Positions 12,747-24,636 of a stretch of 64,000 nucleotides of DNA are shown here, one piece after another. The notes under the pieces are model-generated. The model did not search any database. It was not told where the DNA came from and was given only the letters and a program-made list of their open reading frames with translations. The stretch comes from Chondrosia reniformis (Eukaryota > Porifera > Demospongiae > Chondrillida > Chondrillidae). A program made the position numbers and the translations under genes. Within the stretch, counting starts at the first letter, position 1; the number at the start of each line of letters is the position of its first letter. The stretch spans positions 4,698,899 to 4,762,898 of the forward strand of contig OX359202.1 in the NCBI GenBank assembly GCA_947172415.1. Reading direction: 5' to 3'.

Positions 12747-13053
12747 ATAAATAAAAACATTAAAAAATGAAATTAGGGGTGGTAGTGCTCCCAACCGTCA
12801 CTAGCAAATCTGGAAAAGGTAGTAGCAAAACAAGAAAGGGATCAGGATAACCATACAGAAGTGGTATATATATACTGAAATTTAAGTGACTTAACCATAC
12901 ACATTACTTCCAGGGGCGCATTGGGAAAACTGAAGTTATCCTTGTCATATGATCCCTTTCCTGTCTTGCTACTTTTTCCAAATTTGCTAGTGACGGTTGG
13001 GAGCACTACCATCTCTACTTTTAATTTCATTTTTTAATGTTTTTATTTATCTT
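12747..13053. repeat. Fold-back element, arms of about 105 bp
   Basis: The left arm (about 12747-12846: AATAAAAACATT...GGGATCA) is inverted at about 12946-13053 (TGATCCC...AATGTTTTTATT), with several mismatches and small gaps. The spacer contains GGGGCGCATTGGG. It belongs to the same family as 28974-29347. It sits about 30 bp upstream of the ATG at 12720, so it may overlap the promoter or 5' UTR of that gene. Confidence 0.75.
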
Positions 13054-14189
13054 GTATTACCTCTTTTTCTTGTTAATATTACTTGTTAAAATTTCTTTTG
13101 AAGTGACAAGTCCAAATAACGTCGCAGTCAAAGAGATAACCGAGAGTTCTTAATTAAAAAAATGGCGACAAAAAGCTTCCTCTATAATCTGACGTGCCAT
13201 AATTAAGTAGCCATCTCTACTCAAATCGTTTTAAAACAGAAGCGTTCCTATATCCTAGTTCCTAAAAGTTTTAGACGATACGACCTTAAGATGTAGTTAT
13301 CTATAATATGCGCGTCAATGCACGAGCGTGAAATAAAAGGAAGAAGATGAAGATGAGGAAAGCCGGAAGTAGATCTGCAGTTTAACTTCGAGCCTTTATG
13401 CGCTCTTCAAAACAACTTTCCCACAATTGACATCGTACAAAAAGAAACATTAGAAGTTTAAAAGAACTAAAGACGTATTCACTGCCGATTTATATCGTGT
13501 TAATCCATAATACATTGACCCTACTTAGAGTCTAAAAGAGTACTACCGTACTCTCTAATTTAATATGTAGTGTTTGCCCTATACTCTCAAACAACCACAC
13601 AATCAATCAAGTACATCAAACGGCATGTTTGTGCTGTATATAAGACTCATGTAGGAAGAGGATTACTACTTTAGATTTACACATCAAACATTCAGGATGG
13701 AAGTCACAGTTGTTTGCTCCAATAAGATTACTCCTCTTCTTAATATTGAAGTAAACAAACTGACTTGTTCCCCTTCCTAGAGTATCGCGCAAATATAGCG
13801 ATTATTCACACCAGATTTACTTAATAATACACTGAAACTTAGTCTAGAAATAAATTATAAATCATTACCAGCCTGCATGGAAAAGATCCGTGAAATGCTG
13901 GATAGAGTCCAGCTCTCATTCATTATTAGTTTGCTTAAGCAACCGCCTCTTTGGATAGATGCCCAGTTGTTCGTCCAATTGCAGTAGCAAAATTATAGAA
14001 ATTCTACAAATGTCTAAATGACACAAAGATACTGAAAATAGAGTTCAGCGTTACTACGTTTAACGATTGTTACAAACACATGACGGTACCAACATGACGC
14101 AATATGGCCATTGTGAAAAGAAATTCTTTACTAACCAATCGGTACTTTTTGGTGGAAACTACCGATTGGTTAGGGTTTTTCCCTTAGAA
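13054..14189. other. Intergenic stretch with repeat debris
   Basis: No exon was recognised. It holds pieces related to the fold-back family body (AAATGGCGACAAAAAGC and similar). A short hairpin lies near 14130-14170 (ACCAATCGGTA... and TACCGATTGGT). Confidence 0.3.
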
Positions 14190-14590
14190 AGGCCCATATT
14201 ATTATCATTATCATTATTATTATTATAAAATTTAAAGGAGGCACAAAACAATAACAATAACAAACATATGTCCTAGTGATACAATAATACATAAACTCAA
14301 TAGTCAGTTCAGCAACAACAAAAGGAGGCAATCACTTCATTACCAAAACCGAGCAGTCCACATCTTCATAATACTCTTCAATATTGACAAATGCTGGCAT
14401 CCCTTGTCCAGAACTAAAACTAACTTATCATCCTCGCACAGATTATCAAAATCGTTGGCTATATGCTTCATTGCCTGTAAGGGAGGCTGGCGTTCGGTGC
14501 ACCACGCATTACACTCAAGCAGCCAATGGGTAACATCCTCCACCTTCCCTGCCTGACACTCCCGACATCACTCGCTAAGATTTCTGCTTC
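14190..14590 (-). mobile_element. 3' end of a non-LTR retrotransposon (LINE)
   Basis: The minus-strand frame reads CRECQAGKVEDVTHWLLEC and continues about 60 residues to a stop at 14340. This CxxC...H...C cluster is the zinc-knuckle-like motif found after the reverse transcriptase in many non-LTR elements. Downstream on the minus strand a short 3' UTR ends in an ATA/ATG-rich trinucleotide tail (14197-14226), typical of such elements. The copy is 5'-truncated and ends just upstream of SCYL1 copy A. The clade is not determined. Confidence 0.7.
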
Positions 14591-15961
14591 TTATGACGTA
14601 TGTAGATGAAATAATACGTAACAATAAAATTAGATTCTGATCTCATCAGACAAAAAATGGCGTGGGTCACTAAACTGAGTGGTATTTTATGGTCTTCCAA
14701 CGCCACAGCTGGTGACTTTCCTTATGAAATAGATGAAGAAGGATTCAATTCACAGTTATGGAATGTCCTTAATGGACGCAGAAAGGTATTAATGGACTAA
14801 TGGATGTAGTTCTACTTGATGCAAATACAGTATAATAGGCTTATTTTTATTATTGTTTACTTGTTGTAAAACTTTTCCCTTGCTATATGTAGTCTGACTC
14901 TGTTCCAGTAACTGTACTAATATGCAAGCTGTCTGGTAAAGGAGAAAATGAGGTAACCCTTACAACTAATATAAGGTCGTATATATGTCATTTATAGTAT
15001 CTAATATATATATGATTTTTGATTAGGTAAAGGCTGCACAGTCTGCAAATGTCAAGTTAAAAACAATGAAACATCCTAACATACTGAAGTACATTGGTAG
15101 TCTGGAGGTATGTGATGCTACACTGAGTGGCTACAATTAAAAAGTTACAACAATTTTTAACAGTAATTACTATTTTAGTCTTCTGAAGATATCCGGATTG
15201 TCACAGAAAGAGCGCTACCTCTCAGTGCAGTCTTATCAGAACATAGAAAGAATGATTTTTTTATTAAATATGGAATTTTACAGCTGTTGGTGAGAGTGTT
15301 AATAGTTTTAATTGTCTAATATTTATATACGAATATGTAAATCCATCTCCTCTTGTATGTTTGTGTATGCACAGTTTCTCTGTACAAGTACATACACGGT
15401 ACAAATTTTCTTCGGCCATTCATCATGATCATCATCCTGTGGCAATCATAGTTAGAAACTTTGAATACACTTGATGAGAAGTCTTATACTTGCTGTATAC
15501 ATGTTAAGTCAGCAAAATATTTACCAAACTGATACTCAAAAGATGGACCATCCAAAAGTTATTTTGAGGTTGTTACTTGTGTCAGCTGTTTGATTTAAGC
15601 CAAATATGAACATCCGAATATAGCATTTTTTGACTTGTCTTACTATATATATATAGAAAGGGCTGGACTTCCTTTCACAGTGTGAGCTTGTTCACAACAA
15701 CCTTTCTCTGTCAACTGTGTTTGTGGATGCTGCAACAGAATGGAAGATAGCCGGCTTGGAGTACTCTTATAAGCATGGCGACACTCCTCCAGACAAGCCA
15801 GTACTCAAATATGATCCTCCGGAAGGAAAGGGCGGGCAGCGAGGACACAAGTGGTGTGTGTGGCGATGATGGTGTAATACTGCACTACCAAGTCATGCAG
15901 AGTGTCATATGTTGTTCAATCACCTATAATAATATTATCTCCAATTACTATATATATAATG

Positions 15962-16144
15962 TACAGTGGAACCTGCTTAACCTGATCACCTATGGGATCT
16001 AATCTATCTGGCAGCTGCATTAGACAGGTGACCGCAGTGTCAGGGTTTAAATGTATACAAAGTATAATGTAAAATTTTGGACTTAATCCAGGTGTAGCAA
16101 GGGACTGTCCAAGAGAGGTGACTGTTCATGCAGGTTCCACTGTA
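15962..16144. mobile_element. MITE with CAGTGGAACCTGC ends, SCYL1-A intron 5
   Basis: The element begins TA-CAGTGGAACCTGC and ends GCAGGTTCCACTG-TA, about 180 bp, flanked by TA, as expected for a Tc1/mariner-pogo type non-autonomous element. The same insertion is present in copy B (26278-26449), so it predates the duplication or conversion event. Confidence 0.8.
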
Positions 16145-18801
16145 GTGTAAGGCTTACTTTGTCCTTAACCTTATAATGTGTATATACCATAAAATTATTG
16201 CTTCATAAACCACATAATCACTTTTAAATTGGCAATTCCTCATTAGCATATTTGTTAATTATCTTGACAAGCATTCTAGCCTAGCCATGAAACCAGCCAT
16301 TTTATTGGCAGATTTGTTATGTTCTAATCTCTACACACCAAACACCTTTGAAAATGGCTGCTCAAATTCTGAGGTTGTAATTAGATTAGGGACAGGTTAT
16401 TTAGGGTTCATATAAGGAAATTTAACTCTACCACAATGTAATTTGTTTTGTATACTCTGGACTTAAAGGGGGTTTCTTAATGTAAATAATACACACAATA
16501 TCTCTTATATGTGTTCATATATACTGTAGGTCCAAAGACATGTGGTCACTGGGAGTTCTCATTTATGAGCTGTTTAATGGAGAATTGAGAGAAGTGTCCA
16601 GTTTGAGGAACACTTCTAAAGTACGTTTGTTAGCCATTCAGTGTCAAATAGATGTAGATGCACATACATACATGTACCTTATGTGATCAAATTGACCTTT
16701 TCTGTAACACGTTCTAACCTAAAGTGCATTGTGAGTACTTTGTGGAATAAGAATGCTGACAAACATATCTGAAATAGCTTAGTTGGATATACAGTACTCT
16801 TTGGATTACACTGGTAAGCATAAAAGGTTATCACCACATGCAAGGTGACCTGGGAAAGTTTGTTCAAATGGTAGTCAGGAGTTACTGATTGCAGCATCCT
16901 GTCTGGACAACAGACCCAAAAATTACTGTATTTAGAGTTCTGTGTGAACATGACCTTTGGATATGACCTTTGGATATGACCTCCTTCAGGACTGAGAGAG
17001 AGGCACTGTTGCTGGTAGTTACCACATACAGGCAGAACTACTAGGGTATCACTAATGTACATATAATTTGTTTAATAAGTTGAATATAGCTGATTTAATT
17101 TAATATATAAGTGTGTAAGCTTTTACAGGTCATATTAATGAAAACATTATTCCTTCAGCTTCAGACTTCATAGTCTGATTGAAAATGACATCCACCTCCC
17201 TCCTTGTTGAAGTCAATCTTGTCATAATAACATTGAATGTCCTATTGGGGATTTACACCATGACCTGGTACACCAGAGTCAAATGCTGCCATTTCCCACT
17301 CTATCCGGGCAGAACAACCACTACAGTTATTACTAAACACGTTTTTGAACTACCTATGTATTCCTGTTCTGTAACATGTGTAGATTCCAAAGCCTCTAGT
17401 TCCCCACTACTGTCAGCTGGTGTCAGCTAACCCGAGAAGCAGACCAGAGCCAAAGGTCCTTCTGAATGAAATGAGAGCTCACGGAGGCTATTTGGCAGGC
17501 CCACTCATGAGCTTGGCTTTGGGAATCGAAGAACTACATGTGAGTATTCGAAATTGGATTATGCCGTCAATCCTACATATACATATTAGCACTACGCATA
17601 CAAGTTTACATGTATTTCTTTGTTAGGTAATGGAGGCTGCTAGTCGGAAAGACTTCCTTATGGAATTGGACAAACACTTGGATAGATTTCCAAAACAGTT
17701 CTGCACGAAGAAGCTTTTGCCCCAGTTGGTCACGTCCTTCCAATTTGGGAACGCTGGCATATCAATTCTGCAACCGCTTATAAAGGTATGTACTATACGT
17801 ACATATGCTATTATGCAGCGGATGTGAACATGTGACATTTCTGTACTGACATATTCTCCTATCTATTGACTAAGTATAGCATAATATATAAGGTATAGGA
17901 CCACAGATTATTAAAGCCAATTAGTAATCTAACTGATAACCAAACCACAAGTATAATTATTGCTGGGATTGGAACTCAGGACAGCTGGCTGTAACCACAA
18001 GGTTCTGCCACTGAACCACAATTACTACAACATTTATGTCTCCTCTGTACTAACTACAAACTACCTACGTGATTATTAGTCTCCATATCATATTATGTAC
18101 TAATTGGTGATATTCTATTCATTCAAACAACCTGAGATTTACAGTAGAGCCTAATTATTAGTTATACTGAGCTTTAGGATTTTAGCTGAATCGATTCATT
18201 AAATGATTTTACAAGTCCTTGCCGCCTCCATTTTTCCATTTCTGTGTGCCAATTATAGTAGCCCCTGGCTAATGGCTTCCCAGGTAAAATAAGAATACCT
18301 GATACCCTGATATGAACGTACGTAGTTCAACCATACGTACATACGTACATACAATAGTCATCCCATTCTTAACAGACACTCCAAGTACTGTGACAGCCTC
18401 TCTACAGTGTATATACTGTACATATTACCTGCAGTACTGAGCTAGGAGGACTAGCTGTACTCTTTTAACTGCTTCTGACAGAAGCTGTGATAAGTTAATT
18501 TTAGTAAAATTTCCCATATCACAGCAAAATAAACCAAGTTAATATTCTGTTTACTTCCATGTGTACATATATACATCATTAGTATGTGTTTAAACTGTAA
18601 ATGTGATGTACACTATATATTACATTTAATCACAGGTAGGCCAGTGGTTGGATGACAAGGAGTATCAGACTAGTGTTGTACCTGCTATTGTTAAGCTGTT
18701 TTCATCATCTGACCGGTCAATTAGAGTTCAACTCCTCAAACAGGTCTGTGCTTCATATTTACATAACAGTTAATCATGCACACATCCAACATTTGTGTTT
18801 G

Positions 18802-18971
18802 CAGGGCTGCATAGAGGGGGGGCAGGGGGATTCCCCCCCAGGATTGATTTTGTCCCATTAGACTTTTCGGAACCCCCTAAACTGCTTTGACACCCTCATA
18901 TCATTACCCCCCCTAAATGTTGAAAATATTCATTTCCCCCCCTCTGGCCCCAAGTTCTGCATGCAGCCCTG
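18802..18971. mobile_element. CAGGGCTGCA MITE, SCYL1-A intron 9
   Basis: CAGGGCTGCATAGAGG at the start and GCATGCAGCCCTG at the end are inverted. The interior is strongly C-rich on this strand (CCCCCC runs). The end style suggests a hAT-like non-autonomous element, but no clear 8-bp target duplication could be read. The same insertion is in copy B at 30181-30347. Confidence 0.65.
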
Positions 18972-20596
18972 GTTTGTGTATCTTCAAAGAACTAGCCAGC
19001 ATTTATGTTTGTCTAGCCCTTATAAGCCTGGTAATTCATTGTATTAGCAAGTTAATTAATTTTCTGCCACTTTAAAGTGTTGTATTTATGTCTATATGTA
19101 CACTTTCAATGTACTAACCTCATTAATTAGCTAGTATTTCATAACACAGCTGGGGAAGCACGTTTGTGGTCCAGTAAGTGTACAGTACATACAGACTCCT
19201 GTATCTTCATCCAAAGCTCTCTTCAGGTTTAGTTCCCCTATAGGCTCTTTTAACAGAATAGGCATAGCATGTAGGAAAATGGTATCTTAAATTTTTCATA
19301 CGTACTTACATATTGTACCGATAACAAGTTTCCAATTCATCCCTAAGTTGGGTTATTATAACTCATACTAATAAACTTTCACTTTAATTGGTTTTATGAG
19401 ATTGTGAATTCAAATAACAGATTATCAATTTTATGACAAACTAGGCAGACGTAAAGAGATATACGTACATACATATATACAAGATGAGTGTAGTGTGCTA
19501 TGTACGTACATGAGTACATGTACGTATACTGTAAAACCTTAATATTAGTACGTCATTAATGTTAGTGAAATTATCGATACGATATCATGTACTAATATTT
19601 ATGGTTCCTAAAGTGTTTATTATTACACATGCCCACACAACTGGGTAGTTTGGAGCAAGTATTTTGAACAAAACGTTAAATTTAATTAAATCATATATGA
19701 TAAAACACTGAATACGTATAATTGACATTAATATTAGTGATTTTGCAGTATATATATGCATCTCTATATTAGTTTGTTAACTTGTTGCTTACTGTATACT
19801 CTTAGTCATCATATGTACATAAGTACATAGAATTTTGTACACTTTGTATATGTATATCCACCATTTCCTAGAGACATGGTTGACATCAATAGGTGGCCAT
19901 GGTGAAAGACTTACAATGGGCTGATTTCCTGAATGTGTTACTTAGGAAAACCCTAGAACTTTGGAAGAGGAAACATATTGACATTTACGCCCATTGTTCT
20001 TCCAACCGTCATTTTAGTCAATCAACTGGTTCCTATTCTTAACAGTGTCCTCCCCCTTGACTAGGCCATTCTCATAATCATCTTTAGGGTAATCCCCTTA
20101 GTTTTAGTTGCCTAACTACCACTTAGATTGGTTGAATCTTGAAATTTTTTCTCCAATATATCTTTTTACATGTACGGTATTACCTGTGTTAAGAATCAAA
20201 TTATAGGGTTTATGCTGTATTGTGTTTTAATTGTATTGCATAATTTCATTACAAATCATGTTGTGCAATACATTATCTGACCATTTTACTAATTGTAGTT
20301 GAGAATTTTGCTGAACAGCTGAGACCCACAACTGTCAGTAACGACATATTTCCAAACCTTTATATGGGGTTCACTGATACAGTACCAGCCATCAGAGAGG
20401 AAACAGTGAAGGTATGTACCAAGCCTTGCATGAAGACGGGTCCAATGGCTCATTACTGTAGCTAATTGAACATCTATGTAGGGTAGCATAAAGTTATTTC
20501 ATTATTTCTATAACATCAAGTTGCTTCGCGCAATTTACTATTTTCTTTTATTATTTTTCATAGATTTGTAAACCTTCAATATAATGAATCATCAAT

Positions 20597-20855
20597 GCAC
20601 CATTTTCTTACTGTGCATGCTATGTATACTTTAGGCTTATAGAACTAAGGGAGGCTAAAGGCTTATAGGGAACTAAACCTAGTGAGAGCTTTGGATGCAA
20701 ATATGAGATTTTTCTCCTTCTACTTCTCCTTCTCCACGGGGCCTGACAGCTTTTTCTGGGAATTCCACCCTTCATCATTAACCCTGGAAATATTGTTTTC
20801 TTCTTGATCTTTTGTGAGTACTGGGCTCTTTGTCCCAAATCTAGGGGTCTTACAT
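20597..20855 (+). repeat. Dispersed repeat family (CCTATAGGGAACTAAACC), copy 1
   Basis: It starts CACCATTTTCTTAC..GCATGCTA and contains GGGAACTAAACCTAGTGAGA and a TTTCTCCTTCTACTTCTCC tract. Other copies: 31890-32115, 43020-43185, reversed at 62960-63150, and short pieces near 19195-19275 (reverse) and 44365-44435. All lie in introns of SCYL1, HAP2 or MED17. No coding capacity was seen. It may be a SINE or MITE. Confidence 0.65.
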
Positions 20856-21639
20856 ACACAATTAACAATGTATTATTGTTTGTTCATATTAGCATACTCT
20901 CCAAATCATGTAACAATTGTACTTCATTGTAGAGCATGGTACTGTTAGCTCTAAAACTTGATTCAAAGATACTCAATGGCAGCTTATTAAAATTCTTAGC
21001 TAAATGTCAGCTGGATCAGGAGGTAAACCTGTTATCTGTTATGTCTTTCTCTAAACATCTGAAAATGTTTATTATGCAAACATCTCTACTAATGCAACCT
21101 CTTTATTTATGTCTACTGCAGCCACCAATTAGAGCCAACACAACAGTCGTCATTGCGAAAATAGCCCAAATAGCCCCTTATTTGGATAAAGGAGTACGTT
21201 AATTGGTACACAACATATCCAATCACCTAGCTTGTAACAAGCTAATTACATTTGGTAGTGACTTACATATCTATATCCTTGCATTCTGTAGACAAAACAT
21301 AAAATCCTATCTTCTGCCTTCTTGAGGCCCTTAAAGGACCCCTTTCCTGCAGCTAAAATGGCTGGCTTGAGTGGTTTGGCTTCCACAAAAGACAGTTTCC
21401 CTCCCAATGAAATTGCTAGCAAAATACTACCTACCTTATGTCAGGTACTGTTGGACAGTGACAAAGCTGTTAGAGAAAAGGTAATTCGTTAACTTTCTTG
21501 AGAGTCCTCGAGCTCAACCAATCAAAACTATTGCTGGATGGTTTCTCAGCCACTGGAATGCATACAGCAGCTATTGAAAGGACTAATTATATATATATAT
21601 TTAATGACACACCCACAAAATGATGTGAGACACAAATAC

Positions 21640-22326
21640 AGTATGCAGTAGGGACAAAAACTTTCGGTGAAAAACTAGATTCTCTTTATCTGGTAAAAGG
21701 ACTATGAAATTAAACGGTGGGCTTATTTGTATGGTGATAGATCTACTATGGGCAGTGACATTTTGAACAGTCAGCGGCAACCATGAGCATGGAAATGAGG
21801 TGCATGAGGTGTCTTTGTTCGTTCTGGTATTAGCTTCCAGTGTCAAGAGTAGTGCTGCAATGTGCGAACAAGCTGCACCCAGACCGGCAATGCTGGAACA
21901 GTGGCCACAAAATAAAGTGCCATTCTGCTTCACTGCTACCTGTAACCATGTAGTGAGGTTCAATCATCTTCGTAATTCTTAACTACTTTAACTTTATCAA
22001 TCCATCCGTTGACATAATAATTGTAGGGCTTCAAGGCTCTTGTAGGCCTTTAAACTTTCACCTGTGTAGAGTCTAGGAGTCTGAATTAGATATCTGGATA
22101 TTCCATGCTTCTATGCTTCTATTTTATGCCAATTTGTCCAATTTTCACCAACAATGCTTGGTTCTTGAAGGTAAGGATCATCTATACCACCAAGTTTGTC
22201 AGGTTTTTGGGTATAGCGATACTTCTCTGCGTCTTCGAGTTCATAAAAGTAGGGCGAATACTTTCTTGACATCGCTGTCGGCTTATTTGCCACTCTAAGT
22301 GGGAACGAATAGAGTCCTTTTGCCAC
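21640..22326 (-). pseudogene. Decayed SWIM-finger/YqaJ-type gene fragment
   Basis: Read on the minus strand, an N-terminal part (MSRKYSPYFYELEDAEKYRY..., then KLGGIDDPYLQEP) is followed in shifted frames by ISRYLIQTPRLYTGESLKAY with KSLEA, then by VNGWIDKVKVVKNYEDD. After that come NLTTWLQVAVKQNGTLFCGH, SSIAGLGAACSHIAALLLTL and DTSCTSFPCSW. This order matches the N-terminal and SWIM zinc-finger region of a widespread invertebrate family that usually ends in a YqaJ nuclease domain. At least two frameshifts or stops break it. One lies at a tandem AGAAGCAT duplication near 22108. The YqaJ part is missing. It lies directly after truncated SCYL1-A. Confidence 0.65.
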
Positions 22327-22550
22327 TCAAAATGGCGCCTTGACTAGGGTAACTAATAAAATTAAGCGATTATGACATCATCCCATAACCTCTACCGAGA
22401 CACATTGTCTGTATAAACAAATTGAAACTCCCACAAATCTTGTGGGAGTTTCAACACTTTGTAAAGCCCAACAACTTCGGTACTTTCCAAGGGAAATTCC
22501 CTGAAAAATTACCTTATATAATGCCATCTCACACAAGGCCTTTCCAAATA

Positions 22551-23062
22551 CAGTGGAACACGTTTATAACGAACACGGATTTAACGAAATTTCGGTTGTA
22601 ACGAAACGTTTTGAAAAAACGGTTTTAAACAACATAAAACCTTCGATTTATAACGAAATTTTAGGGCGAATCTTGGAAAAAATCGTTTATAACGAAAGAG
22701 CTATCAGCTTACCACATCTTGTAGCCATAGAAAAGGAAATCAAGCAAGATGCGAAGGAGTTTGAAAATTGCAAAGTACAAACTACACTAACGAACCTTTT
22801 TAGTTACAGTCCTGCGTGACATTCTATAACTTGAAAATCGTACGTATACGAATCACGCGATCGTTTATAATTTATTTTGATGTCAATGTACTACAAAAAA
22901 AAACGAACAAATGACTTAGAGCTATAGACATTCAATCTATAATTTACCGTGACGAGTATGGATACAATGCGTGCCTGAAAACGTATCTTTTTTATAACGA
23001 AATTCGGTTATAACGAAATAAATTTACTGCAATTTGAAGTTCGTTATATCCGTGCTCCACTG
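22551..23062. mobile_element. pogo/Tigger-like element with CAGTGGAACACG ends
   Basis: The left end CAGTGGAACACGTTTATAAC and the right end GTTATATCCGTGCTCCACTG are inverted and flanked by TA. The sub-terminal sequence repeats the TATAACGAA motif many times on both sides. A plus-strand frame up to 22819 ends VQTTLTNLFSYSPA, resembling the QTxITDFF-type C-terminus of Tigger/pogo transposases. The element is therefore an internal-deletion derivative. Family naming is inference. Confidence 0.75.
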
Positions 23063-24636
23063 TATATATAAGAAGCCACATAACTTGATTGTTGCCAGTA
23101 ATAATATTTTAAAGATAGAACTGCTTCTATGTATATACAGTAGAAGACAGTAAATCTAAAATAATTATTAATACAGTGCACAGGCCTACTGTTGCAAGTG
23201 TGACTGTCTCTGATCACTGGTTAATGTATAGGTATCTACCTGGAGAGTACTGGCTTAATATACACAGATATCAAACAGTATATATAAATATATATTACAG
23301 CAAACTTAAATAATTACCAAAGTGTACATGTCAACTCTAGATTATTACATCCAGTTTCTTAAATTTTCTAAACTCTGAATTCTGTGTTTGGGCACACCAT
23401 TCCTACTTCAGCTTGTTGCGCCCAAACACAGAAGTGTATAGTTCAGTTACAACTTACTTAAATTTCAGTATGCACCTTCTGTATGATTAGCCTTATCATA
23501 TAATCAGTGTCTTGTTTCGATACTTTTTGCAGATGTATTAGTGAACACTGCCATTCCTACTTCTAACATCATTTTTGTAAATGTTTTTTACTTGTATTCA
23601 ATGGAATCACTGTATTAGTCATGTACAATTAGGCTACTTCATTTTCAATGACTAATTCTTAGTACTAGGGTCATTTGGCTATATATAGGACTCTAACCAT
23701 AATTATTGCTTCCTTGTTCTGATTGAGATATTGTCACTAGCAACATGTTTCTTTAATAATTCAAATGATTTTTAATTATAATAAATTATAAAATGAAATC
23801 TAAGGAATTGCCTATAGTAAGTATGAGTTATATTGATTATACCTACTGTATAATTTGTATATCTTTAAAAGGAGTTCTTTTGTCTAATGATGTCTTCATT
23901 GGATTATGGTCCAAAATATATCTATGATATACTCACTTTATGCTACATTGTCTAGAAGGTCCAGAAAGATACATAGACCACCTGACTAATATTACTGCAT
24001 CCATCTGAGGTATCGTCCCAATTTCTAGTGTATCCAGGATGCTGTGAGGTTGGTACAGTTAACTGGACAGATTCAGGCTTTATAGAGTATGGGTGCACTG
24101 TAAGAGATTTACAAGGGAGCAGTTTCTCCAATGTTCAACACTTTTCACAAAGTTTATCTAGATTGACTAACACAACTTACTTACCTGTTGGCACTGGCCG
24201 TTGACAAATGTACAAACACAATCGTGAAATGATATGGCTTATTTGTCGCGTTCAATTTATAAGAGCAGTGGATTTCATATGAGCATCAGCAACAGTAATT
24301 TTTGTACAAGTTATTGAACGTTTCGACCACCAAGGTTTTCACTAGCAAAAAGATGACACAATCGTATCCCACCTCCGAAAGGACCGAACGATTTTGATTG
24401 TGGTTGGTATTTTACTCGATGCATGATTTGAGCAATACCTCTCTTTGTCATGATAGTGTCCGGGAACAAGAATTGGTTCTCAGTACGTCATCTTGAAGTT
24501 ACAACAACCACCCGTTAAAAACTTAGACGTGAAAAAATATTTCTCGATTAATGCTGGATAGGCCTACCACTTTGCGACCCTCTAAACAACGTCCATTTTG
24601 ACAATTAAGTCTTTAGGCTACTGGCAATCTGAAAAA
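23063..24636. other. Non-coding stretch before SCYL1-B with fold-back remnant
   Basis: A fold-back family remnant lies at about 23380-23620, with TCTGTGTTTGGGCACACCAT inverted as GCGCCCAAACACAGA. Near 24280 there is a GAGCATCAGCAACA block shared with the MITE at 36901-37028. No exon was seen. The last 200 bp presumably include the SCYL1-B promoter. Confidence 0.4.

Larger units (their letters stand above)
14657..21480 (+). pseudogene. SCYL1 copy A: truncated and frameshifted pseudokinase gene
   Basis: Exons: 14657-14785 (ATG, MAWVTKLSGILWSSNATAGD), 14893-14952, 15027-15107, 15179-15289, 15657-15853, 16530-16620, 17384-17539, 17627-17785, 18636-18743, 20299-20411, 20933-21022, 21122-21193 and 21292-21480. 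The kinase-like domain is degenerate, as in SCYL1: VHNN replaces HRD and GLEYS replaces DFG. HEAT-repeat exons follow. Exon 10 is 113 nt, against 114 in copy B: one T is missing after TTGAG, so translation reaches TGA after seven codons. Exon 12 has an in-frame 9-bp tandem duplication (AAATAGCCC). Exons 14-19, which encode the acidic linker and COPI-binding tail, are absent. It is probably a pseudogene, unless the missing T is an assembly error and a short product is made. Confidence 0.85.
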
